A stretch of DNA of 64,000 nucleotides from Gentiana macrophylla (Eukaryota; Streptophyta; Magnoliopsida; Gentianales; Gentianaceae): assembly GCA_026214975.1 (NCBI GenBank), contig CM047808.1, positions 59,112,583 to 59,176,582 on the forward strand, given 5' to 3'. Position numbers and translations under genes: made by a program. Within the stretch, counting starts at the first letter, position 1. Each line of letters begins with the position of its first letter. Below are positions 22,600-33,835 of the stretch, piece after piece. The notes below the pieces were generated by a model that did no database searches, was not told the origin of the DNA, and was given only the letters and a program-made list of their open reading frames with translations.

Positions 22600-24861
22600 G
22601 TTATTACAAATCAGAAGTTTGAATATCAAAAGAAGAATTAAAAAGACAACGATCGTGGGTCGGCTTCCGGGTCGGCTCAAGAAGGGCAGGGTCGGATCGC
22701 CGGGTCGGATCGGCAAGAGGGCAGACGTGGAAGGAGCATACTTTATAGCCAAAGACTCTCCTTGTCGAAACTCTTCGATGTACCGATCGATGCACCGCCC
22801 GAGTCCAGATTATTGAACATAAAGCGTCTCGAGGACGATACATCGAATCCGAGACGACGGCCTTCACCGATCAACGGCCGAGTGTAGCCACCCATCATCG
22901 AGGCACGATGATCACTTCTAGATCGCCCTCGAGGTTGGTCGACTTCCGGTATTCCATGATCGCCCGGCCTTAGCTTCCTCGACTGTGTGTGTGCGCCGAT
23001 CCAGCTTCAGCCTCAAAGAACATCTCGTAGTCTTGAGCCAGCTTGAGCAGCTCCCTACCCTGATCATGCCTTTCCTCCTGCAGTCGGCCCAGCTCCTTCT
23101 CAGTAGTGGCTAGTTTTGTTTCAGCAGCCACCAACTTATCTTATGACTTCTCGAGCTCGGCGACCGACTCGTGCTTCAACGCTGTTGTATTGTTTTTCCC
23201 ACAGAGAGGGGGCACTTTTGGCGACATTGTCTTCAAGCATGTACCGCCATTCTCCTTCTTGATTTCGTCCACGACTTCCTGTCTTGGCAACCGTCCGGGC
23301 GCCTCCCGACCAACAAGTGGTATTCTACAAAACGAAAGAGTGTATCGTGAAAAGCGGACAAGGCATAGGCCTCGAGAGAAGCTAATAGGAAAAGAAGGAT
23401 CGACTTACAAGACGATTTAATTTTCGCAAAGACGAAGAAAGTTCTTGTCGCCCACGCCAACAGAATCGCCGGCAACCCACCACACCGATCCTCGACTCGG
23501 TAGAGGTCTCAAGAACCTTCTTCCTCTTCGCCTCGAAAGCCGTCTCACCACCTCGGCGACATTTGGCCTTTTCTTTGTTCGCACCGCCGCTCTTCGACAT
23601 TAACCTCGACATTCGAGGTCAAATCGATAATCTCTTCCTCGCCCTCATCTCAAGAGAACCAAATCGGATCGCAAGTTGCCGGTTGTCGGAGGTGGCTCAT
23701 CGATCCAAACGCGGGCATCGACTCAAGAGCAAAGCAGGGTAGGTTCAGATCGGGAAGCACCTCCTCTCGGGAAGCGTATGTGCCTCGGTCTCACCCACCG
23801 GCAAGTCGTGGGTAAGCACGACCTCCGAGGGGTGGGAGCAAAGAACGACCGCCGACTGGTACCGGGTGCGGGTCGCTGACCTTGAGAACCTTCCCACCGC
23901 AAAGACAAAAAGACAAATTAGTTTGATCGATAAACAAAACAAGCAACAAGTCATCAAACACGACAAATGACAAGTATGTAAAGGCAAGCAAATAAGGAAC
24001 ATCCTACGGTTCTCGTGATCTGGGACATTAAGACCCACGTATGGCATTGGCCCAGCTTCCTCCAAATGTGCCTGTGATACAGAGACTGTGTCTCGAGTAC
24101 ACACCTCAAAATTGTGTCCACCCAGAGACGAGCCTCGTGGTAACCGGATCTTTCCTAAGCTTGTCCCGTTTTCCGCCTCTCGACCTCCACCGCCCTATGT
24201 AGGGATTATCCAGCCATGACGGAGAAAGAAAATCGAGGCTTCCACTCCCCCGTGAGAAGAAGGCCCCTGGTTGGCGAACTCATGTCGGCCGGTTCTCTCT
24301 CGAAATGAATACCACAACCTTGTCGGGCGAAAGCAAACTATCTTGTAGTAGTATCAAACAAGGGCACCGAGAAGCAGACTGAGCCACTCGACATGCTATT
24401 ATAAACCCCATCAGAGTTCTGACACCGTTTGGGGCGATCTGAGAAACACTAATCTCATAATGATGTAGAATCGCGAGGATGGCGGGGCAGAGTGGGAACC
24501 TTAGTCCACTCGCAAGTTGATTCTCGTAAATGGCGCAAAACCCCTCTAGGGGCTCATCGGCAAACATGTGATTACCAGAAGGAAGTCGAGACTCGAAGGG
24601 AGGATTAACAATGTTATACTTCCTGCAGATTTCAACAACCTCCTCAGAAGAAAGTACGCTGAGGCATCCCTTAGCACCTTTCCCGTCCATCCTAGTCACT
24701 AATTTCTTAGGTTGGTGAGGGACAGGAGGAGAAGAAGCGGAGGGTTCGCCGGAATCTTGCCGGAGAAGAAGATCGGAGACAGCAGGTACCGGAATTTGGG
24801 ATTGGGAAGGCGTTCCGCTACCCCTATCGGATTCTGTAGCACTACTACTACTACTTGACAT
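22600..24861 (-). pseudogene. Antisense extra ORF (aORF) of element C
   Basis: On the strand opposite to gag-pol. The start MSSSSSSATESDRGSGTPSQ is at 24861. The first exon-like frame (to 24280) has a Ser/Pro-rich head and then the conserved core ELLS-like VLSSEEVVEICRKYNIV, LEGFCAIYENQLASGLRFPL and HHYEISVSQIAPNGVRTLMG. Further pieces with W/F-rich and coiled-coil-like sequence continue leftwards in broken frames (to about 22600). Antisense ORFs of this type are known in Tat elements; their function is not known. A TATA box and leader lie directly upstream, so it may be expressed from its own promoter. Confidence 0.75.
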
Positions 24862-24992
24862 AGATAAAATCAAACAAAAAGATGAAGAACACTAAGATAA
24901 AAGACAGGATCTTACTTGGTGTTTTGGAGTTTGGGGAATGAGATGAAGAAAATAACAAACCGGGATTTGCAGCAGCTTCTATCCTCTCCTCC

Positions 24993-25000
24993 TTTATATA
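24993..25000 (-). promoter_or_regulatory. TATA box for the antisense ORF of element C
   Basis: TATATAAA on the minus strand about 130 bases upstream of the ATG at 24861. The leader between is pyrimidine-rich (CTTCATCTCATTCCCC) and contains a potential donor (AAGTAAGATCC). Confidence 0.5.
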
Positions 25001-25270
25001 TGAAGCAAAAGATTTGCAAATGAACTGAAAGGACGTGGGGGATGGGGAGTTATAACCCCCTGGAAATCGCGATAATCAAGGCGTTGACGCCGCCTTTTGC
25101 GGGAGTCAAGCGCTTCGTATGCCGATATCGTGCCACGCTGCAAGAGGGCGGTTAGGGTTAACAAGTGGCGGGAAAAAGCCCGCCCAAACGGAGACCCAAC
25201 TCGACGACGTGTTAGTGTGACAGACTCGACCTCGGATAACGGAGTCACCTCTCTCAAGTCCTGGGGCTTA
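25001..25270. other. Spacer before the 3' LTR of element C
   Basis: Unique sequence between the antisense ORF promoter and the 3' LTR, ending CTGGGGCTTA, a weak polypurine-tract candidate. The upstream control region of the antisense ORF would lie here. Confidence 0.4.
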
Positions 25271-25859
25271 TGGCGACGATACAGTGGTTTCACTCCTCCA
25301 CGTGTCGCTCATCGGTTGGTCATCACATTATGAATGAGCTACAACATACTCATGTCGAGACCCAGGATCGAGACTAGGGCCATCCAACCGCCCAGGTTAC
25401 GACTATTGACTACCGAGCAAAGGTGAGATGACAAGTCCATATGATAGAGTCCACACCAGCCTAGCAAAGTTGTAGGACAATGAGTCTCAGTGGTCGATCA
25501 CCGCAAGTCGGCAAGATCGATTAATCGAGGACAAAGGTCGCGCTAACCGCCCGTGCCCACCCACAAATGATAGCTTGGGCAAGGGTCAAGGCCCATTTAA
25601 AGGTAAAGATGACAACAACACGTTTCGACTTAACCTTAGGGTTTAGGCAAGTATTGTCATTATAAATACCCCAATCCAGAACTACGTAAGGCTTGATTCC
25701 TCGAATGTAACAGATACGTGAGGCAATCCAAAATACAGCCTTGACTCACCGCATACATAAAATCCACCCTCATTCCTCTTTTGGCATTAGGTTCTTGTGT
25801 GTTCATCACTAGATTAAATTAGGCTCAAATCATTAATGTGACATAATTTGCCATCGTCA
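25271..25859 (+). repeat. 3' LTR of element C
   Basis: 589 bases from TGGCGACGATAC to CATCGTCA. It aligns along its full length with the 5' LTR. The differences include many one- or two-base indels in short runs, besides scattered substitutions. TATAAATA at 25661-25668. Confidence 0.95.
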
Positions 25860-27486
25860 TGTACATGACTTATCAAGTTCTAAAATCATGAAGTTCATTC
25901 CAAGATGCGCACACTTCTCTAGTTCTCTAAGAGATAGTCATCAACGCGTAACCCTGCGACAGATAGGGCTAATAAACAGAAAAATTAGTTAACGGGAGAA
26001 CGTAAGACAGTAGATACATTCCTATTGCTCTGCACTGGATTACCAACAGTGACCATTTAGCAAAAGATAATGTTTAGAAATGTATGCAACATAAATTCAC
26101 TAATTAATCCTTTAGGAAAGAAGTATTTGATTCATTTCACTGTGAATTTAAATTGTTTAAATTGTCTGCAAGTATTAAATCAACCAGTAGGACAATCATG
26201 GTGCCTACTTTAAAAGTTTAGGAGCAAATTCTTTTTAATAAATTGTATATAATCTACCAAAGACTTAATGAATTCATGTGAACTTTACTGGAAGACAACA
26301 CTCCCATAACATATGTTATAGAACATTTTATCATTACAAAAATAGTGTGCATACCAAGGATTTGGCATACAGCTTTCTTTAGATCAGCTTAGAGCCTTTC
26401 TTCTTCAACTTCCTCTGTTTGTAGCTGTCTCAATGTCTTTGATCCATTATCTGAATAGATAATTCAATCTCTGAAAAAAGAGAGCATCTCCTATTCAAAA
26501 CGTTAGCCTTCAAGAAATTCAAGGAGATCCATCCAAAATTACAACAATCAATCCAAAAAATTACATCAGTCAATCCAAAGTAATAAGCAAATTAAAAAAA
26601 AAAGATTCTTCGATTTCATCTCGTTGATTCCATTAAAGAAAGAATCCACAGAACAAAAGAGGCGATCAAAATAAAAGCTTACGACAACAATGGCATCGAC
26701 AGAATAGGGGATGGACTATGACAACAACGGCGATTTATAGAAAGAAACATGAAAGTTCTACTATTAGTCAAATTATGTGGAGGACCGAATGGCTAACAGA
26801 AAGGAGAAGGAACGGAGGGTGATCGTCGCCTCGCCATCACCCCGCCGATTTCCATTTATGGAAGAATGTAGAGCGGAAATTACAAAGCGTGACAGACGGA
26901 TCTCAAAAGGTTGAATTGGGTTACTGAGGGTATTTTAGGTATATTAAATTAGACATGTCCTTAATGCCTTATGGAACATTAAGTCTGACTGTTATTTAAA
27001 TAAAATGTAAATGTCCTTATTGTCAATTAACTATTAAAAGTAAAAATTAATGGGGATAGAAGGATAAGGTAAACACAAAAATGAGTTTATAAGGACAAGA
27101 ATAACAATCGTAAAGTAATAACTATGATAACAAATGTCGAATGAAGTAGTTATATACAACCAATTACTTAAACACGAAGTAATATTAACAAATAAAGTAT
27201 CAATCTTGAAGTAATAATTATGATTTTTGTTATTATAATCACGAAAGTGTTACCTTGTCTTTCTAGACCCATTAAGTTTAAAATGTGTCCTTCTGGACCA
27301 TTCCCCATATATATATGACGGGTCCGTTTCACAGGTAGTCGTGGTGGCAAACCTCGATGTGGGATATCCGCCTCTTCGTGGTGTTCCGATCAATGAGGTT
27401 ATCGCCGCCGGACGGTGGCGCTTATCGAGGTTGGTGGCGGACTCACGGTGGTAATATGAAAGCAATAAATGAGAGAGAGAGAGAGA
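25860..27486. other. AT-rich stretch without recognisable gene
   Basis: Contains decayed non-coding sequence and the right copy of the GACAATAAGGACA word (27012-27024, inverted), plus a GC-rich patch with short frames on both strands at 27310-27460. A GA microsatellite lies at about 27470-27485. No domain was recognised in the minus-strand frame 27250-27501. Confidence 0.4.
26930..27060. repeat. Right candidate terminal region, inverted relative to 6070-6200
   Basis: TGTCCTTATTGTC at 27012-27024 is the exact reverse complement of 6143-6155. Flanking words (TGTCCTTAATG) resemble other words of the left end. See the left copy for interpretation. Confidence 0.3.
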
Positions 27487-27499
27487 TGCAACAGTGCTC

Positions 27500-28194
27500 A
27501 TGGAAATAAATGCGCAAAAGTTGTTCTATTATCATTAATGTCATAGTGTGGGTATTTATAGGGAAAGGATAAAGCTGTAAAAGACTACTTGTGCTAGCGG
27601 TGTCGATGCCCGACAGATGGCAGTTGGCCCCGCGTTCTATCTAAGCTTATGAACTTTCCATTAACCGGTGGAGTTTCTCATATAAATGGATCCGCTGCGT
27701 CGCGGGCGGCCCCTTGCGCCAAGATGTCTGGGCGGGATGGCCAAGGAGTTGGCGACGCCGCGCGTCATGTTCGTGGAAAAGAGTTTGACTTATGCCCTCC
27801 GACGAGTTGACCGGGAATAATGGGACCGTGGTCGTTCCAGATCATCACGGCCCCTACTCGCGGGCGGAAAATCGCTGCGCGTAGAGTATTCTCGTCGAGG
27901 AGTCTTCGTTGATGAACACTCTTGGAAGACAAAAATTGAGCGGACTCATGATTAGGGACACAAGCTAGTAGAGCCTCATCAAAACTCTCTTAAGAAAAAC
28001 CTAAGTGGGAAAAAATCTTAAGCAAGGAAAAGAGTACTCTCGCTTGTATCGTAAATCTCAAGACCGCTTCCATCGAGGCGAGGCGGGGTTGTGACATGAA
28101 GTTGATGCAATATAACCCGCGAGCGCATCGTGAAGTTGATTATACTGGAAGGTTCCGCTAATCACTACTACCGGGTTTCTCCTCCTAGTACACG
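27500..28194 (-). repeat. Probable 3' LTR-type sequence of element D (limits unknown)
   Basis: Non-coding. A minus-strand CTATAAATA lies at about 27551-27559. On the minus strand the stretch 27960-28045 reads GTACTCTTTTCCTTGCTTAAG, TTTTTTCCCACTTAGG and GAGTTTTGATGAGG. I recognise this kind of phrase from non-coding parts next to plant Copia LTRs, so debris of another element is also possible. No pair of LTRs is available to fix borders. Confidence 0.35.
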
Positions 28195-28913
28195 TTAGTG
28201 GTGATCCTGAGTCGGCATCGCGCTTGATAGTTCGCAAATCGGGCCGCAGTTTACAAGCGGAACCGACCTACCCGGCCGCCTTTCTCGGGATATAGAAGCG
28301 ATCTTCTCATCCGACGGCCTACCAGGTCGCCCTCCCTCATATGGAAGCGATCTTCTCTCATCTTGGATCTCACTTAACTCGGTGATTGTAAAGGGCCCAC
28401 TCGTGAAAGACGCTTGCCATTCTTCCTGCATGGCCGACCATGGCCCTGGCGCTTCCATCTCGGATTAGACGTGATTTAATTTTTTTGAATAGTCTCGCCT
28501 CGGGCGGTTCGCGGATCCGATCGCCGATGAATACCTCCGATCCTCCTACGAGCTCGCAAGATTCGGATTCGCTTATCTCGCCTTCCTCTTCATGCTCTAA
28601 CTCCGCAATCTCGGCGCAGAAGGCGGCAATGTATCGAGATTCCGCTCCACTTCTACTCGTGGTATTGAGATTGGGGTTGTTCTCCCACCGACGGGTTGTG
28701 GAGAAAATGCAAGCCGGATTCCGTGTGCTCGTTGCCTTTGTATTCCTCCATAAACTCGTATTCATCATTATCTCGATCGAGACATTCTTGTTTTTCTCGA
28801 ATTTTGTAAGGAAGAAACGAGTGACTCAAATGGGAGAGTAAGCGTTTTTGGAGAAGGCAATAACATGGCCGGGTTTTTATAGAGGAGGTGGCGTGTTTGG
28901 CATGGATTACCAT
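28195..28913 (-). CDS. Hypothetical short ORFs of unknown nature
   Basis: Two overlapping minus-strand frames. 28370-28768 (132 codons from MMNTSLWRN) is acidic (ELEHEEEGEISESESCELVG) followed by a basic stretch (KKIKSRLIRDG). 28195-28458 starts MEAPGPWSAM and includes a short duplicated phrase (RRSLPYEGGRPGRP). A TATAAAAA lies on the minus strand at about 28872-28879, some 105 bases upstream of the first ATG. I recognise no domain. They could be part of the 3' region of element D or a small unknown gene. Low confidence that they are expressed. Confidence 0.25.
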
Positions 28914-29206
28914 AATGGTAGCGCATGAGCGGGCGGCTATCTCAAGAGACGAACCATAATGACCGGCGAATGATGGTTATCTGAGAGGTTTACCGCCACA
29001 TGAGCATTCGGCGGACGGTTATTTATGGTGGGTAATCATGGGCTATTTTTCGTCCGGAATAGTCCCTAGTCAAAGAGCCCTATCAAACGCGGCTAAGACT
29101 CGGAAAGACCACCAATGATGGCTTTTGAACCGCTCCATCCGCTTGATATACCGCCGCTTTGTGGACGCAGCCGGGAGGTGTGATGACACCCGCGAACAAG
29201 CGACTT

Positions 29207-29834
29207 GAGGTGCACAAAGATAAGCGATCCAGATATGCCGTGAGTGAGTCGATTCGACGCCGCGATCGCGCTTGAGAGCTTGCGGCGTAAATCGTCCGTG
29301 TTTCGCTGGTCTCGACCGAGGTCGACATGTTGAGGTGCACAAAGATGTAGCGATCCGTATATGCCGCGGTGAGCCGTTTCGCCGCCGCGATCGCGTTTGA
29401 GAGCTTGGCGGCGTAAATCGTCTGTGTTTCGCTGGTCTCGACCGAGGTCGACATGTCGAGGTGCACAAGATAGTAGCGATCCGTATACGCCATGGAGAGT
29501 CGTTTTCGCCGCCGCGATCGCGCGCTCGAGAGCTTGCGGCGTAAATCGTCTGCGTTTCGCTGGTCTCGACCGAGGTCGACATGTTGAGGTGCACAAGATA
29601 GAGCGATCCAGATATGCCGCGAGAGTCGTTTCCGCCGCGATCGCGCTTGAGAGCTTATGGCGTAAATCGTCTGTGTTTCGCTGGTCCGACCGAGGTCGAC
29701 ATGTTGAGGTGCATGCATGTAGCCGATCCGTATATGCCGCGAGAGTCGTTTCCGCGTCGCCGCGATCGCGCTTGAGAGCTTATGCGGCGTAAATCGTCTG
29801 CGTTTCGCTGGTCCGACCGGAGGTCGCACATGTT
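29207..29834 (-). repeat. Five tandem copies of a 120-129-base repeat
   Basis: Copies begin GAGGTGCAC/ GAGGTGCAT at 29207, 29332, 29458, 29586 and 29706 and end at 29834. Each holds GCCGCGATCGCG, GAGAGCTT, GCGTAAATCGTC and TTTCGCTGGTC..GACCGAGGTCGACATGT. Long frames run through the array on both strands (131 to 248 codons) because the unit is GC-rich and near a multiple of three. They are not evidence of a protein. Confidence 0.92.
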
Positions 29835-30760
29835 GAGTTTCGGGATTTAATCATTTTCGCGATCCAAAGCGAGATGGCGTAAGGCATTTGTGTTGGCGTA
29901 AAGCGCAAATCAGACAGCGAGCTATTATCGACGGCGCAACGTGGAGCAATATAAATGGGTCAGAACGCCGCGTATCATTAAATGTGGCGCCCTTTCGCCT
30001 TCCGATAAGCGTGACGCTTTCGCGTGAGTCGTGATGGTCGGTGATGATGGCGCTTTCGCTTTTTTACGCAAACTTCAAATTTCAAAGCGCCGTGTCCAAT
30101 TCCAAACTTTTGCTTTCCCCCGCCAAACCCGAACCGCTGGATGAAAAACAATCACGACCGTTGGTTGAAAACAATCACGACCGCTGGTTGGTTGAGTGCT
30201 TGTTCATTTGGCGGGCGTTGCCTCTTCCTTCTTCCACTTTATTTAAAACCTTTTCCAAAATTTTCAGTCGATGGAAATCCTTTCTACCAAGCCGTAAATT
30301 AAGAGCATCTTGTGGTGATTTGGAACCAAGTTTCGCACTCGAGGTCGAGGTCAGGTTTGAACTCCATCGAGTGAGCTCTTTACTACGATCGGAGTGATCA
30401 TCTTTGTCTTCCCAATTTTCTCGCCATCCGGATCATAAAGGTACCATCTTTATCCGACCTAACACCGGGTTTTTCTTTGTTGATCGTCATTTCGTGGTTG
30501 ATTCCCGGCATGTATAGATCATAAGTACGCTTTTCGTCCGTAGATATTCGGATTTTTGAGGTTCTTTAACCGTGACAGAATCCGTATGCTCTAAACCCTT
30601 CTTTTGTAAACTTGAAGCTTTCGTGATTAGTGAGCAATTTTTCAATTTTTCTCGTAGTATATTCTTTATGACTCGCTGCCCCCTCGTGGCCGCTGGTAGC
30701 GCGGAAATGGGGGGGGGCGGTGTCGACTGATCAAGCGTTGATCCACCTCTCTTCATTTTG
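29835..30760 (+). promoter_or_regulatory. Spacer and possible promoter of the element D extra ORF
   Basis: Non-coding. Contains a short tandem duplication CAATCACGACCGTTGG / CAATCACGACCGCTGG (30150-30195) and a weak TATA-like TTTATTTAAAACC at about 30238-30250, upstream of the plus-strand extra ORF. A run of nine G is at about 30710-30718. The promoter role is inferred by analogy with element C. Confidence 0.3.
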
Positions 30761-33700
30761 CATGTCGCATGGACGATAGGCGATCACGAAGAATTTAATT
30801 ATGGTGATGGCGGGCCGAGGAAAGGGTCGGGCGGCGAGGTTTCTCCTTCATTCTCGACGAAGAGGACTCACGCCGAGATCGGGCGAGGCCCAAAGGCTCT
30901 TATAACGAGGGCACTTTCACGCGTCAATCCTGCAAGATTTAGCTCCAGAGAGCTTAATTTCTAAGATCGCCGTGAAAGGATTCAGCGGCGTCACTCCAGG
31001 CCGCATAAAGCGAAGCGGGGACGGCCGTAGGGCACCCAGACTGCTAGCTCCGCCTACAGAGGGAAAATCCAGACGCCTTGCATCATGCGGAGTCTTTGGA
31101 AGAGGGTGGCAAGTCGAAGGCCATGCATCGCGCTGTCGATGCAGAATGGAGATCTTTGTTACGCGGGCGCTCGACTTTAACACCACTATCCGCGCCCGAT
31201 ATCGCTCTCCGATGACTATCATTTTTGCCCCTGCATGGACAATCGACAAGATGAGTATACTTGCGGGCGCCCGCCAGGACCAGCTTGTGCGTTCCTTTTG
31301 ACACTTCTCAAGCGGGTTCAGGCCCCTTCGATCCTTTTTTGGTGGAGGTGATGTATTTGCCGAAGCCTTGCCGACGGACTTTCACCCTAATGTGTTAGAC
31401 TTCTGGCGGCGTTTATTGCGACGTGTCGCCTTAATGGAATTGAGCCTCCTTGGGTCTGCTTAGTGGAATTCCATGATTTCGCCGGCACCCAAACTCCGGG
31501 GCAGTGAGCGTGAGGCTGCGCGAGGGAGGCCTCGCCTCTTTTACCTCGGCCGACAACAAAATCTATAACTGGAGTCAAAGAGTACTACGGGTGCAATCCA
31601 GGGTCGGATGGCCATTCCCGCATTTTGGGAGCCGGGCCGCACGCGGACTAGACTCCAAGTGGCTTAAAGACAGAGTGGTTCCTTTCGCAAGCCCTAAAGA
31701 AGTAGAGGCGATTGTGGCCTTGATTAGCTCCGCGATGTGACCGCACAGTCCGCATGATCGATTGTCCGGATGTTGACGAACGTAAAGTCGGGTAGCGAGG
31801 ATGCGCAGGATCCCGGCCGTTTGGTGCCGGGATTCCGCTGTCGTGAACATTCCCCCGCCAGGTGTGGAGCTTAGTGATCCTGACTGGGTCGGCGAATGCC
31901 ACTTGGGTAGGACCTTTCCGACGCAGTGCGAAGAGTGTGGCGGTGATTGGTCGAGCCGCCAGGGTAAAATCATTTCTTCTCTATTTTTGTTTTTGCTAAC
32001 CCAAAAATACGCAAGCTCAGACGCTGGGTCGGTCGGGCGGCACCTACTCCTTTTTTTTTTTTTTTTTGATTGCTTCTCTTTTTTTCTTTTCGAAGTGATG
32101 CCGCATCCGGCCTTCGCAGAGAGCTAATGCCGCTGGCCGCTAATGCCGCTATAAGACGCGGGAGGAAGAGTTAGCGCGAGGCGATCCCGTGATCATACCG
32201 ACCGTCCTGCGTGGGGATCAACCAGGTAGTGACTGCTGTCGCGGCGGGTACAAGATTCGAGGCGGGACCTCTCCGTGCCGCGATTGCCGTGAGCGACATG
32301 AAGAAGCTTCGCCCCGCCACCAAGTCTCGACCACCGCTCGTAAGGCCGAGCAGAGTCTCGAAGATGTTCTTGAAGACGCCCCTTTCCCGGAAAAGACCAA
32401 GAGTGGATGTGCCGCCTCGAGGTCGCCGACCCAGAGGGTTCTCGATTCTCCCTCTCAACCTTACCTCGCCTATGGATTCGTGCCGCAGACGCGCACGGCA
32501 AGAAGCTTTTCAGCAGCGCCGACATTCCTCTATACTTTGACGAGGCTTTCAGGCCGATCAATCGTCGCCTGACGGTGTGATGATGGAGTCGCCCGCGCCG
32601 TTCCTCCTCTTCCGCATTTACACGAGAAAATGGAGCGCCGAGGCTCGCCTATCCGTGAGGACCGGATCGATAAAAAGGATTGCTCTCGCCAACATCGGCA
32701 CAGCTTCTATTGATCCCCGCGAGGCTATGAAGGCCGCCGTCGCCGAGTACGGGATGTCGGCGATAAGGTAAATATGTTTTTCTCGCATTTAATTTCTTTT
32801 ATCCTCCAAGTGCTTACTGTGTCTTTCTTAGGTCTCGCGTTGCATGCTCGCCGCTTTGATATCGCCGAAGTTGGTGGAGAGCTAACAACGATTTGAGCTG
32901 ATGAGTCGTGAAGAAGCGCGCAGGAGAACCAGGAGTTGGCGCAGATAAAATGAAGGATCTCGAGGCCGAGTTGGCGGCGCAAGGCCCTATATACCGCTAA
33001 AGAGCGGACTCGGGCGGATAGGATAGCCGAGTTGGAGCGCCAAGTTACTCAGCGAAGAATCATCGCAAGAAGGTCAAGCCGCTTGGGTGCTCGTGGAGCA
33101 AAAGTTGAAAACCGCCCGAGGTGCCGCCAATGACGTCGCTAAGGAAACCGAATGCCCGTCGGAAAGCCGGGACGCCAAAGACGGTAAGGCTGGCGAGGCT
33201 ATCAAGAAGGCCGAGGACCTTGCCTCGATATCCAAGCAAAATTCAGCCGCCGTCGGCCGAGTATAAAAAGACGCCGAATATTGGAAAGATCTGGGTGACA
33301 ATTATGACCAAGGTCGCTTATCATATGGCGCGGTGTGTCTCAGAGGTCGATGCATCGCAGAGGTCCCAGCTTTATAAGATATGGCGGCGTGGACTCGTGG
33401 AGAATTCTTCGGCCACGAGCTCATTCAATATCATCCCGTGGTTCCCCTACTCCGAGGAGGAGATCGCAGAGTACCGCGAGCAATGTAGGTGGATGGTTTA
33501 CAGCGGCGGTATTTCCAAAGGGCGCGCAGAAGAGAACATGCGGTCACTTGTGCAGCGATCTTGGACGGGGCCACACACAGAGGGGGATCAGCCTGCCTGT
33601 GTGGCGGTGAGGGGCGCAGCCGTGAGATTCGCAAGCGGCCTTGATTTCGGAAGCTGCTTGACACCTTTTTTGTTATTGACAAACTTTGTTGTTGGTTTGT
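30760..33700 (+). pseudogene. Extra ORF (aORF) of element D, antisense to its pol
   Basis: Broken frames on the plus strand carry phrases of the same protein type as in element C. These include MAGRGKGSGG-like start sequence (about 30805), DFHPNVLDFWRRLLRR and LNGIEPPW (31370-31460), then DNKIYNWSQRVLRV, GWPFPHFGSRAARG and KWLKDRVVPF (31550-31690). A charged, coiled-coil-like section (about 32880-33250) and an end section (33300-33660: YSEEEIAEYREQCRWMVYSG) follow. Splice-like signals occur at 32768-32831 (GTAAAT...TTTCTTAG, 64 bases, short for an intron) and after 31964 (AGGGTAAAAT). Function unknown in this family. Confidence 0.65.
31984..32030 (+). repeat. 47-base exact direct repeat, copy 1
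   Basis: TTTTTGTTTTTGCTAACCCA through ACGCTGGGTC; identical to 33836-33882. Copy 1 follows the possible splice donor inside the extra ORF of element D. Confidence 0.85.
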
Positions 33701-33835
33701 AATATTAACTTTGTTTCGGGTCACGTGGGGCTCGCCACCCCGTTAACTTTGATCCTTTTCCTTCAGTACATATTGGGGCCACTTGTATGGCTATTTCTTT
33801 TATGCCTTTGTTCTCTGCTTTAGTATTTTGAGTTG

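Larger units (their letters stand above)
15681..25859 (+). mobile_element. Complete Tat-type Ty3 LTR retrotransposon C
   Basis: About 10.2 kb: LTR (15681-16274), primer-binding site, gag, protease, RT, two RNase H domains, integrase, spacer with 77-base tandem repeats, an antisense extra ORF (about 22600-24861), and LTR (25271-25859). This layout, with the archaeal-type second RNase H and the antisense ORF before the 3' LTR, is typical of the plant Tat lineage. The flanks TGGTA (15676-15680) and TGTAC (25860-25864) may be a damaged target duplication. Coding regions are heavily frameshifted. Confidence 0.95.

Noticed and set aside
29083..29829. Long minus-strand frames (up to 248 codons) and a plus-strand frame across 29070-29830
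   Set aside because: They run through the five tandem 126-base repeats in several frames at once; GC-rich repeats give open frames by chance.
30917..32572. Numerous 60-130-codon frames on both strands
   Set aside because: GC-rich degenerate antisense-ORF sequence of element D; most frames are mutual shadows without known domains.
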